From contig NZ_LGEA01000093.1 in the NCBI RefSeq assembly GCF_001280065.1, forward strand, positions 86,765 to 150,764: 64,000 nt of DNA, written 5' to 3'. How positions within the stretch are numbered: position 1 is the stretch's first letter; every line of letters begins with the position of its first letter. Source of the DNA: Streptomyces sp. NRRL B-1140 (GTDB lineage Bacteria > Actinomycetota > Actinomycetes > Streptomycetales > Streptomycetaceae). Of the stretch, positions 1-8,060 are shown piece after piece. The notes beneath the pieces are model-generated. The model was given only the letters and a program-made list of their open reading frames with translations. It ran no database searches and was not told where the DNA came from. The translations under genes and the position numbers were made by a program.

Positions 1-534
1 GTAGTTGTCGAACGGCATGGGCGTGCCGTGCACCAGCGGGATGCCGGCGCCGGCCCGCTTGAAGGCGTTGCCGGTCACGGCCAGCGAGCCCAGCGACATG
101 CCGTGGAAGGCGTTGGTGAACGACACGATCGCCTCGCGGCCCTTCACCTTCCGCGCCAGCTTCAGCGCGGACTCCACGGCGTTGGTGCCGGTCGGGCCGG
201 GGAACATGACCTTGTACGGCAGGTCGCGCGGGCGCAGCAGCAGGTTCTGGAAGGCCTCCAGGAACGTGCGCTTGGCCGTGGTCGACATGTCGAGCCCGTG
301 CGTGACGCCGTCGCGCTCCAGGTAGTCGATCAGCGCGCGTTTCAGGACCGGGTTGTTGTGCCCGTAGTTCAGTGACCCGGCTCCGGCGAAGAAGTCGAGG
401 TACTCATGGCCGTCCTCGTCGTACATGCGGCTGCCCACCGCACGGTCGAAGACGGTGGGCCAGCCGCGGCAGTAGCTGCGCACCTCGGACTCGACGGTCT
501 CGAAGACGCTCAGGTCGGGCTGGGTGATGGTCAC
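1..534 (-). CDS. ectB: Diaminobutyrate--2-oxoglutarate aminotransferase EctB, 5' part, cut by window edge
   Basis: This is the N-terminal 178 residues of a class III PLP aminotransferase that makes L-2,4-diaminobutyrate from aspartate semialdehyde, the first ectoine-specific step. The sequence from residue 1 ([19 protein letters not shown]) through the [14 protein letters not shown] stretch and the [18 protein letters not shown] segment is typical of EctB; the last is the usual cofactor phosphate-binding region. The PLP lysine lies beyond the window. The GTG start at 534 has a GAGGAG Shine-Dalgarno about 9 nt upstream. It lies 64 bp downstream of ectA on the same strand, the usual ectABC(D) order. 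The call is firm on family and context. Confidence 0.93.
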   Translation of the reverse strand, partial: MTITQPDLSVFETVESEVRSYCRGWPTVFDRAVGSRMYDEDGHEYLDFFAGAGSLNYGHNNPVLKRALIDYLERDGVTHGLDMSTTAKRTFLEAFQNLLLRPRDLPYKVMFPGPTGTNAVESALKLARKVKGREAIVSFTNAFHGMSLGSLAVTGNAFKRAGAGIPLVHGTPMPFDNY

Positions 535-598
535 GGCGAATCGCTCCTCGGTGCGTGGGGGAAGTCTGTGGGACGGGAGTGGGGTGGGGAGGGAAGTC

Positions 599-1105
599 TC
601 AGTGGGGCAGCGGGCCGATGCGGTACAGGACCTCGGGGTCGTGCGGCCCGTCGGGGAACACGGCCGTCTCGAACAGCACCTCGCGCTCCAGCCGCGCGCC
701 GTGACGCTCGGCGAACGACGTGAACAGGCGCTCCGAGGCGGTGTTGTCCGGGGTGATGGTGGTCTCCACCGTCGTCACCCCGAGGTCGGCCACGGTCCGC
801 GCGACCAGGCCGTCGAGCAGCGCGGCTGCCAGTCCGCGCCCGCGGTGGGCCTCGTCCACCGCCACCTGCCAGACCAGCAGGGTGCGCGGGCTGTCCGGCC
901 GCACGTACCCGGTGATGAAACCCATCGGCTCGCCCTGCTCGTCACGGGCGACGGCCGAGGTGGCGGCGAAGTCCCGGCACCACAGCAGATAGCTGTAGGA
1001 CGAGTTCAGGTCGAGAACCTTCGAGTCCTTCGCCATCCGCCAGAGTGCGGCTCCGTCGGCCACGGTGGGGCGGTCGATTTGCGGATCTGCTTGTACGGCG
1101 GTCAT
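599..1105 (-). CDS. ectA: L-2,4-diaminobutyrate N-gamma-acetyltransferase EctA
   Basis: This 168-residue GNAT acetyltransferase transfers acetyl from acetyl-CoA to the gamma-amino group of diaminobutyrate, the second ectoine step. The acetyl-CoA loop is seen as [18 protein letters not shown] near residues 80-97, and the [19 protein letters not shown] stretch is typical of EctA. The ATG at 1105 was chosen because the homologous region begins here ([18 protein letters not shown]); an in-frame upstream start at 1258 would add 51 unrelated residues across the regulatory region. It is the first gene of the ect operon, with ectB following after 64 bp. Expression is probably osmotic and nitrogen controlled (see the upstream sites). 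Confidence 0.93.
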   Translation of the reverse strand: MTAVQADPQIDRPTVADGAALWRMAKDSKVLDLNSSYSYLLWCRDFAATSAVARDEQGEPMGFITGYVRPDSPRTLLVWQVAVDEAHRGRGLAAALLDGLVARTVADLGVTTVETTITPDNTASERLFTSFAERHGARLEREVLFETAVFPDGPHDPEVLYRIGPLPH

Positions 1106-1444
1106 GCAAATTGAACTTACCCAGCGAAATTCAAAATTGCATCGCCGATCGGGGTTACATATGGCCCTCGTCTGTGTTATCGCGCGAGCGCGAGGGATCA
1201 TGCATAGAGGGGGTGGATTGCCCGATATTGCCCGGGTAATACCGGGCAAAGCGGTCACAGTGTGTAACGCGTCACAGCCGTGTAAGCCGCGCGAAACCTG
1301 CCAGAATTTCCCCTCCGAGTGTCCTCAAAATCTGCGCGTTTAGGACTGGGAAAAGCGGGCAGAAGAATACGGGAAGCTTTTCTTGAGGGAATTCTTAATT
1401 GTGTGCCAGCTTACATATGGGGTCTCACGGAATGCACGTGCAAT
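1106..1444 (-). promoter_or_regulatory. Intergenic regulatory region upstream of ectA
   Basis: This 339-bp gene-free stretch is clearly more AT-rich than its surroundings. It holds (a) the 10-mer TTACATATGG twice, at 1155-1164 and 1411-1420, reading CCATATGTAA toward ectA; (b) the inverted repeat TTGCCCGG-6-CCGGGCAA at 1228-1249 with an extra TTGCCCG half-site at 1218; (c) a GlnR-like array at 1254-1297; and (d) the palindrome TGCACGTGCA at 1433-1442. I could not place the transcription start with confidence. No ORF here looks real. Confidence 0.6.
1254..1297. promoter_or_regulatory. Candidate GlnR box array upstream of ectA
   Basis: GTCAC (1271), GTAAG (1282) and GAAAC (1293) are spaced exactly 11 bp apart, and further GTCAC (1254) and GTAAC (1264) units precede them. 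The GlnR consensus as I recall it is gTnAC-n6-GaAAC in 11-bp steps, and GTAAG-n6-GAAAC fits with one deviation. GlnR is reported to regulate ectABCD in S. coelicolor. Binding here is inferred. Confidence 0.5.
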
Positions 1445-1981
1445 TCAGGCCCCGGTCACTCCGTCGATGCGCTCCCGCAGGAGATCGGCGTGGCCGTTGT
1501 GCCGCGCGTACTCCTCGATCATGTGGATGAGCACCCAGCGCAGGCTGACCTCCATCCCGGGCACCGGCCCCTCGGCCACCCGCCCGACGTGGTCCAGCGG
1601 CAGCCCGGCGCACAGCTGCCGCCCCCGCGCGATCTCCCGCCGCCAGATCCCGAGCGCCTCGTCCGGCCCGCGCGCCGGATCCAGCGCATAGCCGGTCGCG
1701 TCCTCGTACACCGGCGGCACGTCGAGTCCGCACGCCACCCGCTGGAACCAGTTCCGCTCGACCTCGGCAAGGTGCTGCACCAGCCCGAGCAGGGTCAGTG
1801 ACGACGGCTCGGCCGCGGCGATCCGCACCTGTGTGTCGTCCAGCCCCGCGCACTTCAGCTCCAGCGTGGCCCGGTGGAAGTCCAGCCAGCTCTCGAGCAT
1901 GGCCCGCTCGTCGCCCGTGAGGCGGGGGACGGGGCGGCCGTCGGGGAGGACAGGGGTGTCGGACGGTGTGTTGGTGGTCAT
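1445..1981 (-). CDS. DinB-fold (DUF664) protein, possible mycothiol-dependent transferase
   Basis: This 178-residue protein has the four-helix DinB/DUF664 fold. The metal-ligand pattern is visible as a histidine in [15 protein letters not shown] (about residue 75) and the C-terminal [22 protein letters not shown] (about residues 150-172), whose spaced histidines are the family hallmark. Many actinobacterial members are thiol-dependent transferases that use mycothiol; the substrate here cannot be read from sequence. The ATG at 1981 is preferred over an upstream in-frame start at 2083 whose extension is Arg-rich noise. It lies 58 bp downstream of an aminotransferase gene on the same strand and may be cotranscribed with it. 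Confidence 0.8.
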   Translation of the reverse strand: MTTNTPSDTPVLPDGRPVPRLTGDERAMLESWLDFHRATLELKCAGLDDTQVRIAAAEPSSLTLLGLVQHLAEVERNWFQRVACGLDVPPVYEDATGYALDPARGPDEALGIWRREIARGRQLCAGLPLDHVGRVAEGPVPGMEVSLRWVLIHMIEEYARHNGHADLLRERIDGVTGA

Positions 1982-2039
1982 ACGGGGAGCATGGCACGGG
2001 GCACCGACAACGGTGCCCCGGGTGCGACCGGGCCGACGG

Positions 2040-3161
2040 CTACCGCCACGCCTCCTCGGCGGCGCGCAGCGCGCCCTGCACATCCACCGGCAGCCCCTGC
2101 TCGGACAGCGCGGCGCCCAGGGCCGCCAGACTCGCCCGCACCGCCCCCGGCGTCGCGTCCGCGCCGTAGTGGTTGACCCGGATCATCTCCTTGGCCAGGG
2201 CACCCCCGCCGGCGGCCAGCGGCACCGCCGGGTCCGCCTCCAGCGCCCGCCGTACCAGCTCCGACGCCACCACCTGGGACGGCGCCCGCAGCGTCGTGGC
2301 GACGGGCGCCGCGTCCCGCGCCTCGTACACGTACGGCTCCAGACCGCCGCCGAGCGCGACCGACCCGGCCCGGGTGGCCGCCGCGGCGGAGGCGTGCCGG
2401 GCCATCACCGCGTCGAGACCGGCCGCCTCGATCCGCTCCACGCAGGCCTCCAGCGCCAGCATCTCCAGCTGCGCCGGCGCGTGCAGCAGCGCCTTGCGGC
2501 CGCCGTCGATCCAGCGCTCCTTCCAGTCGAGGAGCGACAGGTACGACCGGCGCGGCGCCTTCGGGTTGGCCGCCATCCGCGCCCAGGCCCGCTCGCTCAC
2601 CGACACCGCCGAGACCCCCGCCGGACCCCCCATCGCCTTCTGCGCCCCGATCACGCACAGGTCCACACCCCACGCGTCCGGCAGCACCGGCTCGGCCCCG
2701 ATCGACGCCACGGCGTCCAGGTAGAACAGCGCCCCGTGCGCCCGCACGACCTCGCCGATCTCCGCGACCGGGTTGGTGTTGCCCGTCGCCGCCTCCGCGT
2801 GCACCAGGGACACGAAGTCGATCTCCGGGTGCTCGGCGAAGGCCTGCCGGATCTGCTCGGCCGTGACCGCCGTGTGGAAGGGCACCGCCAGGTCGATCAC
2901 CGTCGCCCCGCAGTCCCGCAGCCAGTCGCCGAAGGTCTGGCCGTACGGTCCCGTGATGACGTTCAGCGCCGTCGTGCCCGGACCGGCCGTGGCACGGATG
3001 GCGCCCTCCAGCGGCAGCAGCGCCTCGCCCTGCATGATCACGACGTCCTGCCCGGTGCTCAGCAGCCGCGCCACACGGTCCTCGATCGCGGCGAAGCGGT
3101 CCGCGCCGAGCGGCGCCAGGTCCAGAAACGGATGCGTCACGGCAATGCTCTCTTCACTCAC
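2040..3161 (-). CDS. Class V (alanine--glyoxylate-like) aminotransferase
   Basis: This 373-residue PLP enzyme of fold type I class V belongs with alanine-glyoxylate and serine-pyruvate aminotransferases. [15 protein letters not shown] and [13 protein letters not shown] carry the cofactor-binding histidine and aspartate regions, and [14 protein letters not shown] contains the presumed Schiff-base lysine (about residue 196). The C-terminal RVNHYG segment fits the substrate arginine region. The start is GTG at 3161, giving [19 protein letters not shown]. It is divergent from the amidohydrolase at 3275, with 113 bp between the starts. The exact amino donor is not decided by sequence. Confidence 0.85.
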   Translation of the reverse strand: MSEESIAVTHPFLDLAPLGADRFAAIEDRVARLLSTGQDVVIMQGEALLPLEGAIRATAGPGTTALNVITGPYGQTFGDWLRDCGATVIDLAVPFHTAVTAEQIRQAFAEHPEIDFVSLVHAEAATGNTNPVAEIGEVVRAHGALFYLDAVASIGAEPVLPDAWGVDLCVIGAQKAMGGPAGVSAVSVSERAWARMAANPKAPRRSYLSLLDWKERWIDGGRKALLHAPAQLEMLALEACVERIEAAGLDAVMARHASAAAATRAGSVALGGGLEPYVYEARDAAPVATTLRAPSQVVASELVRRALEADPAVPLAAGGGALAKEMIRVNHYGADATPGAVRASLAALGAALSEQGLPVDVQGALRAAEEAWR

Positions 3162-3274
3162 AGCAGGTTCGGCCGCATCGAGGGTAACCGGCCGCCCCCG
3201 GCCCGCCGCGCGGCGAGTGCCGTGCGCACCGGCCCCCGTCGATGTGCCGCGGCCGGCTGATTAAGGTGCGGTGC

Positions 3275-4366
3275 ATGAGCGATCAGGTGGTGCTGCACGT
3301 GAAGGGGCGGGTGCTCGTCGGGCCGGAGGACGTCCGGGACGAGCTGTGGGTGGTCGACGGCCGCGTCTCCTACGACCGTCCCGCCGGGGCCCGCGACATC
3401 CGCACGGTCGTCGGCTGGGCCCTGCCCGGCCTCGTCGACGCGCACTGCCACGTCGGACTCGACCGGCACGGCCCGGTCCCCGCGGACGTGGCCGAGAAGC
3501 AGGCCCTGACCGACCGGGACGCGGGCACCCTGCTCATCCGCGACGCCGGTTCGCCCTCCGACACCCGCTGGATCGACGACCGCGAGGACCTGCCGAAGAT
3601 CATCCGCGCCGGACGGCACATCGCCCGCACCCGCCGGTACATCCGCAACTACGCCTGGGAGATCGAGCCGGAGGATCTGGTCGCCTACGTCGCCCAGGAG
3701 GCCCGCCGCGGCGACGGCTGGGTCAAGCTGGTCGGCGACTGGATCGACCGCGACCTCGGCGACCTCTCGGCCTGCTGGCCCCGTGGGGCCGTCGAGGCGG
3801 CGATCGCCGAAGCCCACCGGCTGGGAGCGCGCGTGACCGCGCACTGCTTCTCGGAGGACTCCCTCCAGGACCTCGTCGAGGCGGGCATCGACTGCATCGA
3901 GCACGCCACCGGCCTCACCGAGGACCTCATCCCGCTGTTCGCGCGGCGCGGCGTCGCCATCGTCCCGACCCTGGTCAACATCGCGACCTTCCCGCAGCTC
4001 GCCGACGGCGGCGAGAGCAAGTTCCCCCGCTGGTCGGCCCATATGCGACGGCTCCACGAACGCCGCTACGACACCGTGCGCAACGCCTACGACGCCGGTA
4101 TCCAGGTCTTCGTCGGCACCGACGCCGGCGGCGGCCTCGCCCACGGTCTGGCCGCGGCCGAGGTGGGCGAGCTCGTCACCGCGGGGATCCCGCCCGTCGA
4201 GGCCCTCGCCGCGGGCACCTGGACCGCCCGCACCTGGCTCGGCCGCCCCGGCCTGGACGAGGGCGCCCCGGCCGACCTCGTCGTCTACGACGAGGACCCA
4301 CGGGCCGACGTACGGGTGCTGACGTCACCGCGCCGGGTGGTGCTGAACGGGCGCGTGGTCGGGTAG
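3275..4366 (+). CDS. Amidohydrolase family protein (metal-dependent)
   Basis: This 363-residue TIM-barrel amidohydrolase has the expected metal ligands: HxH in DAHCHVGLD (near residue 58), a lysine in GWVKLVGDW, histidines in TAHCFSEDS and CIEHATGL, and an aspartate in VGTDAGGG. The family acts on cyclic amides, N-acetylated sugars, peptides such as prolidase substrates and related compounds; the substrate here is unknown. Start choice: the ATG at 3275 begins MSDQVVLHVKGR, the usual small beta domain. An in-frame start 33 nt upstream at 3242 adds unrelated residues. A GC hairpin follows the stop. Confidence 0.82.
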   Translation: MSDQVVLHVKGRVLVGPEDVRDELWVVDGRVSYDRPAGARDIRTVVGWALPGLVDAHCHVGLDRHGPVPADVAEKQALTDRDAGTLLIRDAGSPSDTRWIDDREDLPKIIRAGRHIARTRRYIRNYAWEIEPEDLVAYVAQEARRGDGWVKLVGDWIDRDLGDLSACWPRGAVEAAIAEAHRLGARVTAHCFSEDSLQDLVEAGIDCIEHATGLTEDLIPLFARRGVAIVPTLVNIATFPQLADGGESKFPRWSAHMRRLHERRYDTVRNAYDAGIQVFVGTDAGGGLAHGLAAAEVGELVTAGIPPVEALAAGTWTARTWLGRPGLDEGAPADLVVYDEDPRADVRVLTSPRRVVLNGRVVG

Positions 4367-4377
4367 GGCCCGTGCCC

Positions 4378-4400
4378 GGGCGGCGATCGCGGAGCCGCCC
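4378..4400 (+). terminator. Candidate hairpin terminator after the amidohydrolase gene
   Basis: GGGCGGC and GCCGCCC form a 7-bp perfect stem around a 9-nt loop, 12 bp after the amidohydrolase stop. There is no T-run, which is usual for Streptomyces hairpins. Confidence 0.4.
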
Positions 4401-4558
4401 CTCCCGGGGATGACGGCGGGGAACGCCTGTGCCGCTGGAATCGAATGGATTCACGGGCCCTCCACGTTGGAGTGAAGCGGCGTCAGATCGCTGACGTCGC
4501 GTGCGCGGCGCGGCGATTCTTTCCGGGTCCCGAGCCTGTCTCCCCTGGAGTCCCCACC

Positions 4559-5470
4559 GTGAACAGCCCTTCCTTCCGCATGCCCGCCCGCCGTCTGGCG
4601 ACCGTGGCGACCGCCACGGCCCTCGCCGCCGGGCCCGTGGCCCTGACCGGCGTGAGCCCGGCGCACGCCACCGGCGACCACGGTCGCGCGAGCGCCGTCG
4701 TGCTGCGCACCGGCCTGGACGTCTCCCTGCTGAACAAGTCGGTGAACGTCCCCCTCGCCGTCTCCCTCAACGACGTCCGGGCGCCGCGCAGCGCGGACAG
4801 GACCTCACTGACGGCCACTCTCGACGCGGTGGACGGCGGCCGGCCCTTCAACGTGCTCAGCGCGAAGGTGGCCGAGGCGAGAGCCACGACGTCCGCCACC
4901 GAGGCCGAGGGCAGCAGCACCCTGGCCCACGCCCGTTTGCACGTCCCCGGGCTGCCGCTGCTGTCGGTCATCGAGGTCGACCAGGTCACCGCCAAGGCCA
5001 CCTGCGCGGTCGGCGAGATGCCGGCCGCCACGACCGGTCTGCCCGGCTCGGTGACCGTGCTGGGCAAGCGGGTGGCCCTGACCGCCGGCGGACCGACGGA
5101 CATCGAGGTGCCGGGCGTCGGCGAGGTGCGGCTGGACCTCGCCCGGACCCGGACCACCACCCGGGACGCCGCCGCCACAGCCCTCGAACTCACGGTGTCC
5201 CTCAACCCGTCGAAGCTGAACGTGGCCGAGGTCGACGGCACGCTCACCCTGGCCGAGGCGACCTGCCGCACGCCGAAGGCCGAGCCCGCCGCACGGCCCC
5301 CGGCCGAGCCCTCCGCCGCACCGGCCGACGTCAAGCCGCAGGGAGAGCCCGCCGAGGCCGGCCTGGCCGAGACCGGCGGCGGCTCGACGACGCCGTACCT
5401 CGTGGCCGGCGCGATCGCCCTGCTCGCGGCGGGCGGGGGAGCGCTGGTCCTGGCCCGCCGACGCGGCTGA
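4559..5470 (+). CDS. Secreted cell-wall protein with C-terminal LAETG sorting signal
   Basis: This 303-residue exported protein has four parts: a Sec signal peptide (RRLATVATATALAAGPVALTG then AHA, cleavage near residue 37), a beta-rich body of unknown function, a Pro/Ala-rich linker (about residues 240-265), and a cell-wall sorting signal. The signal is LAETG at residues 269-273, then a hydrophobic helix and ARRRG. LAxTG is the class E sortase motif of Streptomyces, so the protein is expected to be anchored to peptidoglycan. The GTG start at 4559 has GGAG about 8 nt upstream; the in-frame ATG at 4445 lies before that site. I recall a similar S. coelicolor protein (SCO1860) as a predicted sortase substrate. 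Confidence 0.85.
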   Translation: MNSPSFRMPARRLATVATATALAAGPVALTGVSPAHATGDHGRASAVVLRTGLDVSLLNKSVNVPLAVSLNDVRAPRSADRTSLTATLDAVDGGRPFNVLSAKVAEARATTSATEAEGSSTLAHARLHVPGLPLLSVIEVDQVTAKATCAVGEMPAATTGLPGSVTVLGKRVALTAGGPTDIEVPGVGEVRLDLARTRTTTRDAAATALELTVSLNPSKLNVAEVDGTLTLAEATCRTPKAEPAARPPAEPSAAPADVKPQGEPAEAGLAETGGGSTTPYLVAGAIALLAAGGGALVLARRRG

Positions 5471-5490
5471 CCCCCCCGCAGGCAGGGGGT
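5470..5490. terminator. Candidate bidirectional hairpin between convergent genes
   Basis: ACCCCC at 5470-5475 pairs with GGGGGT at 5485-5490 across a 9-nt loop, between the stop of the sortase-substrate gene and the stop of cobC. Confidence 0.35.
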
Positions 5491-5501
5491 GGGAGGCGAG
5501 C

Positions 5502-6557
5502 TCAATCCTCCAGCGCCCGCCCCAGTGCCTCCAGGAACCCGTCGGTCGTCCTGCGGTCCCGTACCGCCAGCCGCAGCCACTCCTCGTCCAGGCCGGGGAA
5601 CGTGTCCCCGCGGCGCACCGCCCAGCCGAGATCGCGCAGCCGTCGGCGGACGGTGGCCGCCCGGGGCAGGCGGATCAGGACGAAGGGACCCTCGGCGGGC
5701 CCGGCGACCCGCAGCCCGGCCGGGGCGAAACGGGCGAGGCCGGTCAGCAGATGGGCGCGGTCCGCGGCGACGCGGTGCGCCGCGTGGGCCGCCTCCGCCA
5801 CCGCCCGCGGCCCCACGCACGCCTCGGCCGCGGCCAGCGCCGGCGTCGACACCGGCCACAGCGGCTGCGCCCGCTGGAGGTCCTCGATCGTCTCCGGCGC
5901 CGCCAGCACGTATCCGATCCGCAGCCCGGCCAGCCCCCACGTCTTGGTCAGGCTGCGCAGCACCACGAGGCCCGGCACGTCGACCCGCCCGGCCAGGGCC
6001 TCGCGCTCGCCCGGCACGGCGTCCATGAACGCCTCGTCCACCACCAGCACCCGCCCGGGCCGGGCGAGTGAGGCGATCGCGTCCGCAGGGTGCAGCACCG
6101 ACGTCGGGTTCGTGGGGTTGCCGATCACCACGAGGTCCGCGTCCTCGGGGACGGCCGCCGGGTCGAGCCGGAAGCCGTCCTCCTCACGCAGCAGCACCCG
6201 GCCGACCGTGTGCCCGGCGTCCCGCAGCGCCGCCTCCGGCTCCGTGAACTGCGGGTGCACGACGACCGGCCGCCGCACCTTCAGCGCCCGCGCCAGCAGC
6301 ACGAACGCCTCCGCCGCGCCCGCCGTCAGCAGCACCCGCTCCACCGGCAGCCCGTGCCGCGCGGCCACCGCAGCCCGCGCGGCCCGCCCGTCCGGGTAGG
6401 CCGCCAACCCGCCCACGGACGCGGCGATGTGCTCCCGCAGCCAGGCGGGCGGCGTGTCCGCGCGGACGTTCACGGCGAGGTCGACGAGCGAACCGCCGTC
6501 GTCGCGGACCTCCGCGTCCCCGTGGTGACGCAGATCGTGCCCGCTCTCAGTGCGCAT
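5502..6557 (-). CDS. cobC: PLP-dependent CobC-type protein (threonine-phosphate decarboxylase-like)
   Basis: This 351-residue class I/II fold aminotransferase relative is expected to make (R)-1-amino-2-propanol phosphate from threonine phosphate for the cobalamin nucleotide loop. Visible are DGRAARAAVAARHGLPVERVLLTAGAAEA, the NPTNPT motif (147-152), VVDEAFMD, and SLTKTWGLAGLRIGY with the PLP lysine at residue 205. It is the last gene of the cobalamin operon. Its ATG (6557) lies 11 bp inside the end of cbiX; an in-frame start at 6569 is also possible. It matches the actinobacterial Rv2231c-type CobC group better than a histidinol-phosphate aminotransferase, judged by context. Confidence 0.85.
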   Translation of the reverse strand: MRTESGHDLRHHGDAEVRDDGGSLVDLAVNVRADTPPAWLREHIAASVGGLAAYPDGRAARAAVAARHGLPVERVLLTAGAAEAFVLLARALKVRRPVVVHPQFTEPEAALRDAGHTVGRVLLREEDGFRLDPAAVPEDADLVVIGNPTNPTSVLHPADAIASLARPGRVLVVDEAFMDAVPGEREALAGRVDVPGLVVLRSLTKTWGLAGLRIGYVLAAPETIEDLQRAQPLWPVSTPALAAAEACVGPRAVAEAAHAAHRVAADRAHLLTGLARFAPAGLRVAGPAEGPFVLIRLPRAATVRRRLRDLGWAVRRGDTFPGLDEEWLRLAVRDRRTTDGFLEALGRALED

Positions 6558-7476
6558 GCGAGTGAGCACCGTGGTGGTGCCCGTGGCCGTGACCGTGGTG
6601 GTGGTCGTCGTCGTCCGGGTGGAAGTGCGGCTGCTGCGGCATGCCCACCTTGTCCTCGAAGCCCGGCAGCGCGATGCGGTACACGCACGAGTCGCAGTTC
6701 ATCCGCAGATCGCCCTTGACGGCCTCCTCGTACCGCTCCCACACCAGGTCCAGCAGCTCCGGCTCCGGCCCGATGACGTCGGCCGACAGCACCTCGACCT
6801 CCGGGTGCGCGGCCGCCCAGCCCTCCGTCTGGTGCCGCACCCGGTCCGGCAGGATGCCCGTGAACAGGAAGTAGGGCAGGACCACGATCCGGCGGGCGCC
6901 CAGCCGCACACAGCGGTCAAGACCGCTCGGCACGTCCGGTGCCGCCAGCGACACGAACGCCGTCTCCACGCCCGCGTAGCCGCGCCCCTCCCACAGCAGC
7001 CGGGCCGCCTTGTGCACCTCGGCGTTGGCGTCCGGGTCCGTGGAGCCGCGCCCCACCAGCAGCACCGTCACGTCGGAACGGTCACCCGGCGTGCGGCCCG
7101 CGGACCCCAGGGCCTCGTCCAGCCGCCGCTCCAGCACGTTCAGCAGCGCCGGGTGCGGGCCGAGCGGACGCCCGTAGGTGTAGGAGATGCCCGGGTGCCG
7201 CTCCTTCTCGCGGGCCAGGGCCGCCGGGATGTCGCCCTTGGCGTGCCCGGCGGACACCAGCATCAGCGGGACGGCGGCGAAGCGCCGTACGCCCTGCTCG
7301 ACGAGTTCGGTGACGGCCTCGCCCAGGGGCGGCGGGGACAGCTCGATGAAGCCGCCCGCGACGGGCAGTTCGGGGTGGCGGGCCCCCAGCCGCCGTACGA
7401 AGTCGCGGAACGCCTCGGCTCCGGCGTCGTCCCGGGTGCCGTGGCCGGCGATGAGCAGGGCGGGCGGGGTGGTCAC
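6547..7476 (-). CDS. cbiX: Sirohydrochlorin chelatase CbiX with MxCxxC motif and His-rich tail
   Basis: This 309-residue class II chelatase with two CbiX/CbiK-like halves inserts cobalt into sirohydrochlorin early in corrin synthesis. Each half has its own core: LLIAGHGTRDDAG with AVPLMLVSAGHAKGDIP, and LLVGRGSTDPDAN with VVLPYFLFTG. The first-half histidines are the expected metal and porphyrin site. MNCDSCVYR near residue 265 matches the MxCxxC motif linked to an Fe-S centre in the Bacillus CbiX. The last 25 residues are His/Asp-rich (HHHGHGHGHHH), probably a metal store. The GTG start at 7476 overlaps the cobH stop by 4 bp. Confidence 0.92.
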   Translation of the reverse strand: MTTPPALLIAGHGTRDDAGAEAFRDFVRRLGARHPELPVAGGFIELSPPPLGEAVTELVEQGVRRFAAVPLMLVSAGHAKGDIPAALAREKERHPGISYTYGRPLGPHPALLNVLERRLDEALGSAGRTPGDRSDVTVLLVGRGSTDPDANAEVHKAARLLWEGRGYAGVETAFVSLAAPDVPSGLDRCVRLGARRIVVLPYFLFTGILPDRVRHQTEGWAAAHPEVEVLSADVIGPEPELLDLVWERYEEAVKGDLRMNCDSCVYRIALPGFEDKVGMPQQPHFHPDDDDHHHGHGHGHHHGAHSHAH

Positions 7477-8060
7477 AGTTTCTCCTCGGCGGAAGTGGGG
7501 TGGTACAGCAGGGCGTTGAGCGCGGCGGCGGCGACCGCCGACCCGCCCTTCTCGGACACGTTGCTCACGGCGGGCAGTCCGCTCTCGCGCAGCGCGGCCT
7601 TCGACTCGACGGCGCCGACGAAGCCGACGGGCAGTCCGATGACGAGCGCGGGGTCGGCGTCGAGCGTCAGCAGCTCCTCCAGCGCGGTCGGCGCGTTGCC
7701 GATCACCCAGAGGGCGCCGGGGCCGACCTGCTCGTGGGCGAGCCGGATGGCGTGCGCGGACCGGGTCAGACCGGGCCCGGACTCGGCGTCCTTCAGGCGG
7801 CAGACCGTCTCGCGCCGGGTGATCCCGGCGCCGACCATCTCCACGTCCACGACCACGGGCGCCCCGGCGTGCAGCGCCGCGTGCGCCTTCTCCAGGGCCG
7901 CCTCGTCCATGACGAGGTCCGTGGCGTAGTCGAGGTCGGCGGCGGAGTGGATGACGCGCTCGACGACCGCACGGGTCAGCGGCGGGAAGTGCGAGGTGTC
8001 CAGCCGGGCGCGCAGGCGCCGGTAGGACTCCACCTCGATGGGATGGACGACGCGGTTCAC
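7473..8060 (-). CDS. cobH: Precorrin-8X methylmutase
   Basis: This 195-residue CobH/CbiC enzyme migrates the C-11 methyl to C-12, giving hydrogenobyrinate or its cobalt form. IEVESYRRLRARLD, the RAVVERVIHSAADLDYA segment (with the active-site histidine near residue 40), VDVEMVGAGITRR and NAPTALEEL with GLPVGFVGAVESKAAL are all signature stretches. The GTG start at 8060 overlaps the upstream cbiG-cobJ stop by 4 bp, and its own stop overlaps the cbiX start, so it is probably translationally coupled at both ends. In-frame sequence upstream to 8393 is the antisense-like shadow of cobJ and was excluded. Confidence 0.93.
   Translation of the reverse strand: MNRVVHPIEVESYRRLRARLDTSHFPPLTRAVVERVIHSAADLDYATDLVMDEAALEKAHAALHAGAPVVVDVEMVGAGITRRETVCRLKDAESGPGLTRSAHAIRLAHEQVGPGALWVIGNAPTALEELLTLDADPALVIGLPVGFVGAVESKAALRESGLPAVSNVSEKGGSAVAAAALNALLYHPTSAEEKL

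Noticed and set aside
1833..3260. Long plus-strand open frame opposite the class V aminotransferase
   Set aside because: It is Arg/Pro-rich with no family resemblance, runs antisense to a clear PLP enzyme, and is typical of GC-rich shadow frames.
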